From the NCBI GenBank assembly GCA_024036415.1, contig JAMWET010003101.1:93501-157500 (forward strand): 64,000 nt of DNA. Direction: 5' to 3'. Shown piece after piece: positions 21,828-33,474 of this stretch (positions are counted from its first letter, which is position 1; the number at the start of each line of letters is the position of its first letter). The notes under the pieces were generated by a model. That model did no database searches, was not told the origin of the DNA, and saw only the letters and a program-made list of their open reading frames with translations. Position numbers and translations under genes: made by a program. This DNA is from Prochilodus magdalenae (taxonomy: Eukaryota > Chordata > Actinopteri > Characiformes > Prochilodontidae).

Positions 21828-23056
21828 CCTGGCCCATCTCTACCTGGTCTATCTCTACCTGGTCTATCTCTACATGGTCCATCTCTACCTGGTCCATCTC
21901 TACATGGTCCATCTCTGCCTGATCCTTCTCTACCTGGCCCATCTCTACTTGGTCCATTTCTACATGGTCCATCTCTACATGGTCCATCTCTACCTGGTCC
22001 TTCTCTACCTGGTCCATCTCTACTTGGTCCATCTCTACATGGTCCATCTCTACATGGTCCATCTCTACCTGGTCCATCTCTACATGGTCCATCTCTACCT
22101 GGTCCATCTCTACATGGTCCATCTCTACCTGGTCTATCTCTACATGGTCCATCTCTACTTGGTCCATCTCTACATGGTCCATCTCTACATGGTCCATCTC
22201 TACTAGGTCCATCTCTACATGGTCCATCTCTGCCTGATCCTTCTCTACCTGGCCCATCTCTACTTGGTCCATTTCTACATGGTCCTTCTCTACCTGGCCC
22301 ATCTCTACCTGGTCCTTCTCTACCTGGTCCATCTCTACTTGGTCCATCTCTACATGGTCCATCTCTACATGGTCCATCTCTACCTGGTCCATCTCTACAT
22401 GGTCCATCTCTACCTGGTCCATCTCTACATGGTCCATCTCTGCCTGATCCTTCTCTACCTGGTCCATCTCTACTTGGCCCATCTCTACCTGGTCCATCCC
22501 TACCTGATCCTTCTCTACTTGGCCCATCTCTACCTGGTCCTTCTCTACCTGGCCCTTCTCTAACCGGTCCATCTCTAACCGGTCCATCTCTACCTGGCCC
22601 TTCTCTACCAGGTCCTTCTCTACCTGGTCCATCTCTACTTGGTCCATCTCTACCTGGCCCATCACTACCTGGTCCTTCTCTACCTGGTCCTTCTCTACCT
22701 GATCCTTCTCTACCTGGCCCATCTCTACCTGGCCCATCTCTACCTGGTCCATCTCTACCTGGTCCTTCTCTACCTGGTCCTTTTCTACCTGGTCCCTCTC
22801 TACCAGGACCATCTCTACCTGGTCCTTCTCTACCTGGCCCATCTCTACCTGGCCCATCTCTACCTGCCCCATCTCTACCTGGTCCATCTCTACCTGGTCC
22901 ATCTCTACCTGGTCCTTCTCTACCTGGTCCTTCTCTACCTGGTCCATCTCTACCAGGACCATCTCTACCTGGTCCTTCTCTACCTGGCCCATCTATACCT
23001 GCCCCATCTCTACCTGGTCCTTCTCTACCTGGTCCAACTCTACCTGGCCTGCTCTT
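21828..23056. repeat. 15-bp minisatellite, about 82 units
   Basis: The unit is CTACCTGGTCCATCT with variants at a few positions. Because 15 is a multiple of 3 and the unit lacks stops, long frames run through it. On the minus strand, 21644-23188 (514 codons, Gly-Pro-Gly-Arg-Asp/Glu repeats) and 21769-22992 (407 codons, Met-Asp-Gln-Val-Glu repeats) are open in different frames; on the plus strand there are Leu/His/Val-rich frames. I see no promoter, splice sites or unique coding flank, so I annotate a satellite and not a gene. Confidence 0.92.
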
Positions 23057-23545
23057 CACAATAAGAGGGTGCTTCCCAACCCGGTACTTACTACTAGCGC
23101 AAAAGTAGTTTTGGAGCATGTAGCATATAGAAAAGTTACAAATGTCAGTTGTAGTCAAGTTGGGTGCGCTTGAAAAGACACAAGGCACAACTAGAACGAG
23201 TCCACTTTAGAGTATGGTCATGATGGACATTAGTGTCCCACAATGCAATGGGAAACGGAAAGAGAGAAGCTTCTCACACTGGGAAAATTCAGAAAAAATG
23301 GCGGACGGTGATGTGATGGTGGGTGCGGTCATGGCAGGACCAGAAATGGAGTATATAAGAGTCTGTAAACATAAATGTACTCCAGTAAAATTGTATTTGT
23401 ATAAAAACAAATTTCACTAAAGCAGCCGTCCGAGTCCAGCTTGATAAGGAAGCTTCAGCTCACTTCCTGTTATAGGAAATGAGGTAGTATGCTAATCCTG
23501 CGTGTGCTAACCTGCTGAACTCATGCTATTTACATTGCTATGTGT
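23057..23545. other. Unassigned intergenic sequence
   Basis: Short open frames only; no recognised repeat. Confidence 0.5.
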
Positions 23546-23549
23546 TGCC

Positions 23550-23985
23550 ACTTCTGTGCGAAACCTTGGTGTCCAGTTTGACCCATGTCTCAGTTTTGCT
23601 TCCCCTATTAAATCTCTGACAAAGCCTGCATTTTTTCATCTTCGCAATATTGCTAGACTCCGCCCACTGCTTACTTTGAAAGATGCTGAGTCTCTGGTTC
23701 ATGTATTTATAACATCTAGGCTAGATTATTGCAATGCTCTGTTTTATGATCTACCCTCCAAAACCCTTCCCCCCCTGGCAGTACATTTAAAACTCCGCAG
23801 CCAGAGTCTTAGTCCGCACCAAGAAGTCCACGCCCCATCGCCCCCATCCTTCTTCAGCTACACTGGCTACCAGCTACAGAGCGCATCCACTATAAAGTCC
23901 TGCTCCTGACCTTTAAACCCCTGCATGGACTAGCACCCACCTATCTGTCAGCCCTCCTACATCCTTATGCTTACAGCTGATGGAT
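23550..23985 (+). pseudogene. LINE reverse-transcriptase C-terminal fragment (L2/CR1-like)
   Basis: The frame reads VRNLGVQFDPCLSF, then HLRNIARLRPLLTLKDAESL and [15 protein letters not shown], clearly homologous to the part after the catalytic domain of the L2 ORF at 12645-14948 but from a different family. After about 23790 the homology continues in another frame (LHWLPATERIHYKVLLL, LHGLAPTYLSALL), so at least one frameshift has occurred. Both ends are truncated. Confidence 0.85.
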
Positions 23986-23989
23986 ATTT

Positions 23990-24555
23990 TCAGAAGGTCA
24001 GCTACAGAGGAGTTCTTGTCCTGACACTCCCTTGCTGACAGTGACAGTTTCACTGAAGCAACATCGTTTTTGACTTCACGGTGGTTTTAGGTTTCTCTAC
24101 ACTAGCACGGTCCTAGCATGGGATAGGTACCCCAGACATGGCTGTATTTTCCATCAGACCAGCCAGAAAGAACTTCAAAGTACGCTCTGGCTGGCCCGCG
24201 TGATGTAAGAGTCATGCCTGAAAGACTGTCTTCTTTTTTTTTGGTGTTAGCAATGTTAGGTAACCTGTAGGTTTGATAATGTGCTCTACTTCTCTGACTG
24301 TACATCAACAAACCAGACGTGCCGTCCTCCACATACTGCGGCTTCTGCCCTGTTTAATAAGTCAAACCAGCCTTTCATTTCCTGTCTGGAAGCTGGTGGG
24401 CTTTGGTGGGCTGAGATGCTGGGGCTGAGGGGGTTTGGGGGTGGTGGAGGAGTGCGGAGTTTGTCTTGGGTCTCTGCTGCTCTTAATTATCCAGCTGTGG
24501 ACAGATGTGCTGATATGCCAACAGAGGACAGTTTCAGAAGATCGTTTTGACTTCA
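23990..24555. other. Unassigned intergenic sequence
   Basis: No gene or recognised repeat. Confidence 0.5.
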
Positions 24556-24556
24556 C

Positions 24557-24601
24557 GGAGAGACAGAGACAGAGACAGAGACAGGGACAGAGAGAGACAG
24601 A

Positions 24602-24647
<46 letters not shown>

Positions 24648-24660
24648 GAAAGAGAGAGAC

Positions 24661-24691
<31 letters not shown>

Positions 24692-24710
24692 CAGACAGAG
24701 AGACAGAGAG

Positions 24711-24752
<42 letters not shown>

Positions 24753-24777
24753 GGAGAGAGAGAGAGAGAGAGAGATA
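24557..24777 (+). repeat. (GA)n/(GACA)n purine tract
   Basis: Almost pure GAGA with GACAGA variants. It is followed after about 30 bases by the complementary CT tract at 24807-25690. Confidence 0.95.
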
Positions 24778-24806
24778 ATACACTACGCTCACATCTGACA
24801 GTGGTT

Positions 24807-25066
24807 CTCTCTCTCTGTCTTTCTCTCTGATGTCTGATGTATATCTGTAGGTTTCTTTTTATTTCTCCTATTCTCTCTCTCCTTGTTTTGTCTCTTCACA
24901 GGAACCTTTTCTCTTGCTCTCTTCTTTGTCCCCAGGAACTTTTTCTCTGTATGTTATTTTTTTTGCTCTCTCTCCGTCCCTGTTGTTTTCTAACTGTCTT
25001 TTCTGTTTCAATGCTCTCATTTTCTCTCTCTCTTCTCTCTCTCTCTCTGGTCTCGTTTTTCTGTCA

Positions 25067-25122
<56 letters not shown>

Positions 25123-25147
25123 GTCTGTCTCTTTCTCTCTCTCTCTT

Positions 25148-25190
<43 letters not shown>

Positions 25191-25191
25191 T

Positions 25192-25255
<64 letters not shown>

Positions 25256-25345
25256 TCTCGTTGTCCCTTTGTGTTTTTCTATCTTTCTCTGTATGTTTCT
25301 ATTTTTCTCCCTCCCTCTATCAGTCTCCCTTTGTCTGCTTTTCTG

Positions 25346-25376
<31 letters not shown>

Positions 25377-25447
25377 GTTCCTAGTCCTTATTGTTTTGCA
25401 CATCTCAGATTATTTCTTTTTCCCCTTACTTTATTTCTGTTTCCCTT

Positions 25448-25497
<50 letters not shown>

Positions 25498-25690
25498 CCT
25501 CTCTCATCCATTTGACTGCTTTGTGCTTGCAGATTGACCGCAGCATAAAAAGATGCCTACAAAAAGACGCTCTCATCTCTCCAGCTGGGTATGTATTCTG
25601 GGTACATTTTTCCAGTGTGTGTTCCAGTTCTCTCTCTCTCTCTCTCTCTCTGTCTCATTCTCTCTCTCTCTCTCTCATTCCAAATGTCTT
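24807..25690 (+). repeat. Long CT-rich tract with (CTGT)n and (CT)n blocks
   Basis: About 880 bases dominated by CTCTCT, TCTGTCTG and TTTCTCT. Open frames here (Leu/Ser-rich) are low-complexity artefacts. A small non-repetitive island at 25505-25600 looks exon-like (see findings). Confidence 0.92.
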
Positions 25691-26185
25691 CTAAACCTCT
25701 TGCCATCTGAAAAAGTCATTTGGGCCTCTCGGTCCACACACAGCATGCTGAACTGTTCTTCATGTGAACAGTACGGTCGTATGAACAGTACAGAGCACAG
25801 ATCGTCACAGTCACAACAAAAGAGAGGAACACAAATATTACAGCTCAAACCTCATGTATATTTTTACCACCTGCTTTATGTATTTACATTCCTCAGTGTC
25901 CTCTCACTACAATATCCAGCATGGAATACACCACATAGCTATTGGGAACCTCTGATCAGGATCTCAACCAATCCTGACTGCAAGCCCAGCCACCGAGCAA
26001 GCCACCAGGTGAGCCACTAAGCTAGCATCAGCGTAAGCCTTACCTCACACACTGTTCTCTTCATTCAGCACAAATCAGAGCTGGCCAGAGGAAAGACTAC
26101 TGAGGTGAGGCTTCTAGAGGTAGGGGCTGCACAGACTAGTCAGCTTTACTGCTCTTTACTAGTCGCTGATCATGTGACATATTTG
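25691..26185. other. Unassigned intergenic sequence
   Basis: No recognised gene or repeat. Confidence 0.5.
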
Positions 26186-26189
26186 GGGG

Positions 26190-28310
26190 TCTATATCCCT
26201 GGTTTCCTAAAGGTTAGTAGTGCGATCCAGGACTCACTAGAAAGGATACGTCTCACTCTAAGGTGTGGCTTTGTTCCATCATTTCTCCGCCAATGTACAG
26301 GGCTTCAGTACTAAGATGTGGAGATTGGTGTAGCTCAGCAGAGAACACCACTACATGCCAGGAAGCCACCACCACATGTGGGAGACTGGGGTATGGGTGA
26401 CTATGCCGGCTACACCAATAAGATTCCTTGGGCAAGACTCCTAACACTACATTGGCGCACCTGTAACACAGTTAAGAGTCACTCTGGATAAGCGTATCAG
26501 CTAAATCAGCTACTAAAGGTAGAAGTCAGTTGCTCTTCTTGTCATTCTGTCTTTACCTTTACGATGCTCTGAATTTCTCTGGCCCATCACGGGTGAGCGT
26601 CTTTACATAGCCATCTATGGTGTGCCCAAAATAGATACAGACTCACTAGAAAGGACACGTCACACTCTGCTGAGGATTGGCTCCGTTCTATCTACAGAGC
26701 TTCAAAGATCAGATACTGAACGTCATTATCTCTGGGTTCCCAAAAACCACAATAAGTCACAAGTTGTTGGAGAGGAAGCATAACGTCCTATAGTCCAGTG
26801 AAGTCAGAAGTCAGTTGCTCTTATCTTTATTGAGTTATGCCACACTGGATTTCTGTGGCTCATTACGGGCCACGAGCGTCTCAACAAGTGTGTTGACAAT
26901 GGTGTGTCCAAGTCAGATACAGGTTCCAGGATCCCGGTTCCATGAAGGCTAACAATATAATCTAATTTGCGAGGCCACACTACACTCTACTGACTTATGG
27001 AATCAGTAGAGCGTCTCAACAACACTGTCTATGATGCGGCCAAGTCGGATTTAGACTCTGGAGTTCCTATCTCTGGTGTCATGAAGGTAGCAATGTGATC
27101 CACGGCTCACTAGAAAGGAGGATTTGCTTTGTTCGCAATGTCCATTCCAATCTACAGGGCTCTGAAGATCAGATATTGAACGTCTATGGTGTGCCCAAGT
27201 GGGATACAGGTTCCAGGGTCCCTATCTCCGGTTCCCTGAAGGCTTACAATAGGAGCTCATAGCCAAGGCCACATCACACTCTACTGACTTATGGAAACAG
27301 TAGATCATCTCAACAACACTGTCTATGATGCGACCAAGTCGGGTATAGACTCTGGAGTTTCTATCTCTGGTTTCGTGAAGGCAGCAATGTGATCCACGTC
27401 TCACTAGAAAGGAGGATTTGCTTTGTTCGCAATGTCCATTCCAATCTACAAGGTTCTGAAGACCAGATTCTGAACGTCTATGGTGTGCCCAAGTGGGATA
27501 CAGGTTCCAGGGTCCCTATCTCCGGTTCCCTGAAGGCTTACAGTATGAGCTCATAGCCAAGGCCACATCACACTCTACTGACTTATGAAAACAGTAGATC
27601 GTCTCAACAACACTGTCTATGATTGCCAAGACTCTGGAGTTTTCTATCTCTGGTTTCGTGAAGGCACATGTGATCCACGTCTCACTAGAAGGAGGGTCCC
27701 TATCAATCCGGTTCCTGAACGTCCTATGGTGTGCCCAAGGTTACAATCCAGGAGCTCATCCCAAGGCTTACCTCATCGCACTCTACTGACTTAGATGGAA
27801 TCTCTGGTATCAGTAGATCACGGCTCACTAGAAAGGAGGATTTGCTTTGTTCGCAATGTCCATTCCAATCTACAGGGCTCTGAAGATCAGATATTGAACG
27901 TCTATGGTGTGCCCAAGTGGGATACAGGTTCCAGGGTCCCTATCTCCGGTTCCCTGAAGGCTTCCAATAGGAGCTCATAGGCAAGGCCACATCGCACTCT
28001 ACTGACTTATGGAATCAGTAGAGCGTCTCAACAACACTGTCTATGATGCAGCCAAGTCAGGTATAGACCCTGGAGTTTCTATCTCTGGTGTCATGAAGGT
28101 AGCAATGTGATCCACGGCTCACTAGAAAGGAGGATTTGCTTTGTTCGCAATGGCTATTCCAATCTACAGGGCTCTGAAGATCAGATATTGATTGTCTATG
28201 GTGTGCCCAAGTGGGATACAGGTTCCAGGGTCCCTATCTCTGGTTCCCTAAAGGCTTACAGTATGACCTCATAGCCAAGGCCACATCACACTCTACTGAC
28301 TTATGGAATT
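26190..28310 (+). repeat. Tandem array with ~294-bp dimeric unit
   Basis: GTCTATGGTGTGCCCAAGT recurs at 27182, 27476, about 27900 and 28194, with diverged versions near 26609 and 26898. A related half-unit starts GTCTATGATG at 27321 and shares several words with the first half (CCAAGT, CTATCTC, GTGAAGGC or CTGAAGGC). The right end near 28300 is abrupt. A SINE interrupts the left part (26332-26508), and 27620-27830 is scrambled. No coding potential. Confidence 0.88.
26332..26508 (+). mobile_element. tRNA-derived SINE, family S1, copy 3
   Basis: Head GATTGGTGTAGCTCAGCAG, body word CCTTGGGCAAGACTCCTAAC, tail CACTCTGGATAAGCGTATCA. The box B region is damaged (GGGGTATGGGTGA), so internal transcription is unlikely. 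It sits inside the 294-bp array. Confidence 0.8.
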
Positions 28311-29705
28311 TGGTTTCATCACGGATTTTGTAAAGTATTCCCTCTCCTGTGGTTTTGTTCAGGACGTCATCAACGACTGGTCAGCTTCGACTTTCACAAC
28401 ATAGCCTGACAAATCTGAGGTTGTGCAACCTCTACTAGATACGCCATGCTAACTTCGCTTGTTGGCTTCTTGTCCTCCTCATCTGAGTCATCTCCCTCCC
28501 TTCTCTCCATTGTAACGACGACCCGAACTGAACCCAGATACTCAACCTCCCAGCAGTAATGTAAACTACCTGCCATGCCTCTACCTTCGCCAGCTACACA
28601 AAAATTCGAAAACTTTGAACCACTATGACCCAAAGGGAGCTCTGTTAGTCTTAAAAGCGGAGAATCTGACTCTGTAAACTAATGCATCACTCCCACCGTT
28701 CCCCCCGCTTAAGGTTTTAGGTTTTAATTAGAGTTGTATAATCTTCCTAGATGAGGACCAAACTGTGGTTGAGCTCATGTTTACAAAAGCCATGATCACC
28801 TGATGAACTGAGGAATGGTAACATCATGCTCACCAAAAAAAAACCCTCGCTGTTAAAAAACAACAGTGGTGAGCGTCTCTACCAGTCATGCCCACAGTGG
28901 TAGCTGATGTAGAATAGCTTTTGGATTTGGAACCTGGAACAAAACAGAGCATAGAATAGTTTGGAATTTGGTGATTGTTTAGTCTGGTACTGTAATTCGA
29001 TTATATTTAGGTTTTGTGTTTCATAACAAAGCGCTCAGGAACCAGCCGACCATCTGAAGTGCCTCTGATTTCATAGAGGAACCGGTTATGAGTCCTTATA
29101 GAACCTTTTAGCTCCACAGCAAATGCTTTCGAAAGGTGCTGGATCTTTGGAACCCACCCGGGACAGACCACACGATTATATAAGAACCATTCCACCGAGA
29201 AATTCTTTGAGGGAGCCAAAAGAAAAGTGGTTCTTCTATTTTTTTTCTGGTTCCAGCCTGAAATGTTATTGGGTTTGAAGTACCTAATGTGCCGCATCTT
29301 CAATGTTTTAGCAAAAAGGCTAAGACTGTAGACGAGGTGAAACCAGGAACTCAAGCTTGATTTGAAACCGATGTGTTTTGGCAAATCGACTTTTAGCAAA
29401 AACAGTATCTTGGCAATGGAAATGATCTTTCAACATATTTTTCTTATTTCTGAGTTCGTTGTAAGCTTGTTATAAAATTCTTGAACTTATTTCTAGCCGT
29501 TTTAGCTTGTTTTAGGGGATTTTAGTATTTAGTTAGTCGCTATATGGGCAGATCATTCAAATAATTTTAAATGTGTTCTTAAAATAAACCACATTATTCT
29601 TTAGTATAGTGAGAAAATGTGGATAATATCACATAGAACAAATAATTATATATGTATTTTTATAAATTACATTATAATTATTATTTTTAAGGTTGTTGTA
29701 AGTTT
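28311..29705. other. Unassigned intergenic sequence
   Basis: No exon, transposon motif or tandem repeat recognised. AT-rich towards the right. Confidence 0.5.
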
Positions 29706-29708
29706 TTT

Positions 29709-30000
29709 GGGGGCAGTCGTGGGCTGGAGGTTGGGGAACCAGCCTTGTGACCGGAGGGTCGCCGGTTCGATTCCCTGAACTGACAGTAACGACTGAGGTG
29801 CCCTTGAGCAAGGCACTTAATGCCCAACTGCCCCCGGGCGTCGTGGATAGGGCTGCCCACCCCTCCGGGTAAGTGTGCTCACTGCCCCCTAGTGTGTGTG
29901 TTCACTAGTGAGTGTGTATGTGGGTGTTTCACTTCACGGACGGGTTAAATGCAGAGACTAAATTTCCCCACTGTGGGATCAACAAGGGATTCAAATCTTA
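29709..30000 (+). mobile_element. tRNA-derived SINE, family S2
   Basis: Starts GGGGGCAGTCGTGGGCTGG (box A region) with box B GGTTCGATTCCCTG at 29763. The body carries CCTTGAGCAAGGCACTTAA and the 3' end TTTCCCCACTGTGGGATCAA. The same 3' end occurs alone at 53625-53660, suggesting a shared partner LINE. Confidence 0.85.
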
Positions 30001-30114
30001 TAAGACATCATCATCTTTTAAAGTACAGGGCTAGAATACATATAAACATATGAAGTCATGCATTCGTCATCTGAATCGTGTTATCCTTTTTGGGGTAGGG
30101 GTCATAGAAAATGC

Positions 30115-30404
30115 TGGAGCCCCTCCCAGTGCTCACTGGGCAGAAGGCAGCAAACACCCTGGACAGGCTACCAGTCCATCACAGGGCAGATACACAGACA
30201 TACAGATTGACTTACACACCCAGAGGGCATTCAGTATCGCCAATTCACCTCAATGGATGTCTTTAGATGAACAGTGGTAACCCACACAGTCACATGGAGA
30301 ACATGCAAACTCCACACAGAATGGACTCTGGACGGCCCAGCTGGGAATCAAACCCGGATCCTTATTACTGTGGGGTGACAGCGCTAACCACTGCACCACC
30401 CAAC
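30115..30404 (-). mobile_element. tRNA-derived SINE, family S3, reverse orientation
   Basis: On the minus strand it reads GGTGGTGCAGTGGTTAGCGC, then box-B-like GGGTTTGATTCCC, then TGTGGAGTTTGCATGTTCTC, the start of a tRNA-derived family recalled as widespread in fishes. It ends near CTGGGAGGGGC. Confidence 0.8.
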
Positions 30405-30424
30405 ATGAGATCAGTAAAGGTTTA

Positions 30425-30957
30425 ATAAGCTCCCCAGACAAACAACTAGTCACCTTATGTGTTAAGGGTGGTACTGACTGTGGGCTCCTGCAGATGGCGC
30501 TGCTATAAATACCTGCGGGGTGTGAGTGAGGGGATCCATAGATTGAGAAGAGGTGCTACAGTGCAGGGAATGTCTCGTTCCATGTGTGGAAAACGCTCCA
30601 GAGCAGATGTTTATGATTGGCTGAAAAGAGTGACTGTGTTTGGGCATGGCCAAAGACCATAGTGTGAAGGAAGTAGCTGAATCTGTGGGATAGGTATGGA
30701 AGCGTACGGTCATACGGGTCTACCAGCATTGGCACGAATTCTACAGGCAATGTTTACAGGAAACTCTCCTCAGAATTGTGCCAGGAAGGCTTCCACCAAA
30801 TCTGGCTCAACTACACACGAGTGTTTGAACACTGATGTGGCCAACGTCCAGAAACTTGTCCAGTCCATGCCAATTCGAATCCCAGCTGTTTATTCGTGGA
30901 GGTATAACGTAGGCACGTTTCAGTCACAGGTGACTCATTTTGTCCAGTGTGAAGATT
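30425..30957 (+). mobile_element. Tc1-like non-autonomous element, family T4, copy 1
   Basis: The ends resemble each other inverted (TAAGCTCCCCAGAC on the left, GTCCAGTGTGAAG on the right). The interior has ATGTCTCGTTCCATGTGTGG, GTGTGAAGGAAGTAGCTGAA and CTACCAGCATTGGC, coding in other copies for VKEVAESAGV and VYQQW, a helix-turn-helix like those in Tc1 transposases. No catalytic region remains. Confidence 0.72.
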
Positions 30958-31835
30958 AAATATGTATTATATTTATTAGCGTAGTGTCGATAAATCAGCC
31001 GTGTCATGGTGTGGGGAGGCCTTCGTGTGTTGTGTACGTTTGAGAGAAAGATCTGTTCAGCTTCCCCTCCGAGTGCAAAAACACTGTCAAGGTACATAAC
31101 AGCAGAGTGTGTCACATTAACGGCGCGTGACTCAGTAACCTGTTGGGGGTGTTCTGCGAGGATGCTCTCTGTGGGCTCTTTGTGAAGATTAACAGTGGCT
31201 TGGTGTAAATTGCCTGTCTGCAGGCTGATCAAGATGGAGCAGAGCAGGGCTGATAAGGCCCGTCTCGGCGCGGTGTTATTGTGTGTGAGAGGAAATCAAT
31301 CAGAAATCTCATCACGGTGTTTAAAGTTACTCTGGGACGTGGCTATGTGCCGCTTTGCCAGGTTTCAAACAAACTGGAGAGGTGACAGACAGAGCGAGGC
31401 ATGAGCATGCACGTGCGGTAGTGAGTGTGTGTGTGTGAGGTAGTGTGCTTGTGTTTAGGTTTGGTGAGTTTTTAGGACAGGAGTGTCCAGACCTTGTAGA
31501 AAAGCAGGGTAAACAGGGCCGAATGACAAAATTCGAGGCAACAAGATGTTCCTGACGTTCACCAAAGTGGCATGTGGTGTTTGGAGAGATAGAACCATTT
31601 GTGGTTGGTTACTGAGGTTCAGGTTGGGCTCAGATTTATGGGTTTAGACTAAATGGATTCGTTAAGTTTCATCAACTGCACTTGATTTCATTTAGGTTGA
31701 TTAGATAAACCAGGTTTTGGATGGTGACTGTAAATACTGGACTTCCCTGAGAAGAGCATCGGGGAGGGATCAACTAACACTCACTCGCATCTAACAAGAA
31801 CATATTAGAGCTCTTATTGGAGTTACAGACTGCGG
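30958..31835. other. Unassigned intergenic sequence
   Basis: No gene. The segment 31180-31400 lacks repeats and may be a conserved non-coding element (see findings). Confidence 0.45.
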
Positions 31836-31839
31836 TCCA

Positions 31840-32050
31840 TCTGTTCCCTGTGTACCCCCACACGACCACCACAGAGCAGGTATGATGTGGGTGGTGGATC
31901 ATTCGTAGCACTGCAGTGACACTGACGTGGTGGTGGTGAGTTAGGGTGTGTTAGGTTGGTGTGAGTAGATCAGACCCAGCAGTGCTGCTGCTGGAGTGCA
32001 TAAACGCTGTGTCCACTCACTGGCCACTTTATTAGACACTCCTGGTGCTG
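31840..32050 (-). repeat. Fragment of a dispersed fish repeat
   Basis: Contains ACGACCACCACAGAGCAGG, GTGACACTGACGTGGTGGTG and CACTGGCCACTTTATTAGAC, recalled as parts of a repeat common in otophysan fishes. Class uncertain. Confidence 0.5.
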
Positions 32051-32930
32051 GATAGCTAATATTCACTCAACTGAAAGGGAAACTAGAGCTTTTAAACTGT
32101 GAAGAAGAGTTTTTTTGGAGGAACAAAATACATATACTAGGGCTGTATATTAGTCCAACTAGTCAACTGAGAACAGTGACCTTTTTTAAAACAGACTAAA
32201 GCTTACAGAAATGCACAAGAACTTTAAGAATGTAAAAAGACATTTTAATAATTATTAAAGGGGAATAATAAATATATATGTAAGTTCTAGCTGGGCTGTG
32301 ACGCATGCTATGCTAAAAAATTTAATCCACGTGACACTGTGCAGGGGTGGTTCACCGCTGAAGGAAGCTGAAGCTGTGAAGCCGAGAACCACTGGTGGAG
32401 CGATGTCTCAGAGAAAGCCTGGAAGAGCTTTTGAAGAAGAGAGGCCAAACAAATGAAACCTAACTCTGCTCTTTATTTAGTCAGACACCCAACACTGCTC
32501 CAAACGAGTGAGCTGACTTTCATTTTAGACATAATGGCTGTTTGTGATGAAGGAGAAACTGAGATGTTTGTTTTGTTATAATTCCATTATTTTAGAAACT
32601 AAATTACAGATATGTTTATTTATTCGTCTACAGCTGAGATTATCTTTATTTAAAGATAAGGACAGTCACTTAATACGCCTGCCGATAAACGAGAGATAAT
32701 TATTTCAGTTTAATTAACTAATTATTTAATTAAACGGTTTCAGCTCTACCATTCTTCTTGTCATCTAATAATAATTTAAATATGGACTAATCTGGTTTTA
32801 TTTAGCAGTTCATTATTTATGAGAGATGAAAGGCAAAGGCTCCTCCTACTGAAGAAGCTGTTAGAAGTGAAATTAAAAAGACTATAAGCTATAAGCGCTA
32901 ATGTTTAACATAAATATGAGCTGCTGCCTA
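32051..32930. other. Unassigned AT-rich intergenic sequence
   Basis: No recognised gene or repeat. Confidence 0.5.
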
Positions 32931-32935
32931 GCCCA

Positions 32936-33154
32936 GTTGGTGTAGCTCAGCGTATAACACCACTACCCACCAAGGAGCCAACACAACATCTGGGAGACTG
33001 GGGTTAAAATCCCGTTCTGGGTGACTATGCTGTGCTACACCAATAAGAGTCCTTGGGCAAGACTCCTAACACTACATTGGCCCACCTGAATTATGATCAA
33101 CCTTATAAGTCGCTCTGGATAAGAGCATCAGATAAAAGCCGTAAATGTAAATAC
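32936..33154 (+). mobile_element. tRNA-derived SINE, family S1, copy 4
   Basis: Head GTTGGTGTAGCTCAGCG, degraded box B (GGTTAAAATCCCG), body CCTTGGGCAAGACTCCTAAC, tail GTCGCTCTGGATAAGAGCAT ending CCGTAAATGTAAATAC. Confidence 0.85.
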
Positions 33155-33472
33155 TCTGTAATTAAATCAGGCTCCAGTTCAGATCGATCATCATACGCCA
33201 CGTCTCTTTTAGTTCAGAAATATGTTCCTGTGACTCTGCTGACTTTCTAAATGAGGAGATCAGATCTGAACGTATGCAGATTGATTTACTGATTACTAGA
33301 TAATGTACCTGGAGAAAAAACGTGAACAAATAGTCGAACCGTCGACCAGGACGGGTAAATCCGATTCGACTGACAAAATTCTAAGTCCGGTACAGCCCTA
33401 CATATTAGAGATATGGAGAAATACAATACTGCGGTACATCAAAAGTATATGTGGTGTATCAGGATATGTACT
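33155..33472. other. Unassigned intergenic sequence
   Basis: No recognised feature. Confidence 0.5.
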
Positions 33473-33474
33473 GT

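Noticed and set aside
21644..23188. 514-codon minus-strand frame resembling a collagen-like GPGRD/GPGRE repeat protein
   Set aside because: The frame is produced by a 15-bp minisatellite without stop codons; overlapping frames are equally open, and there is no unique coding flank, signal or splice evidence.
24837..25694. 285-codon Leu/Ser-rich frame that looks multi-transmembrane
   Set aside because: Translation of CT and CTGT repeats; no conserved residues.
26190..28310. CRISPR-like array, from the regularly repeated words
   Set aside because: The units are long, contiguous and homologous throughout, with no unique spacers; the sequence is vertebrate.
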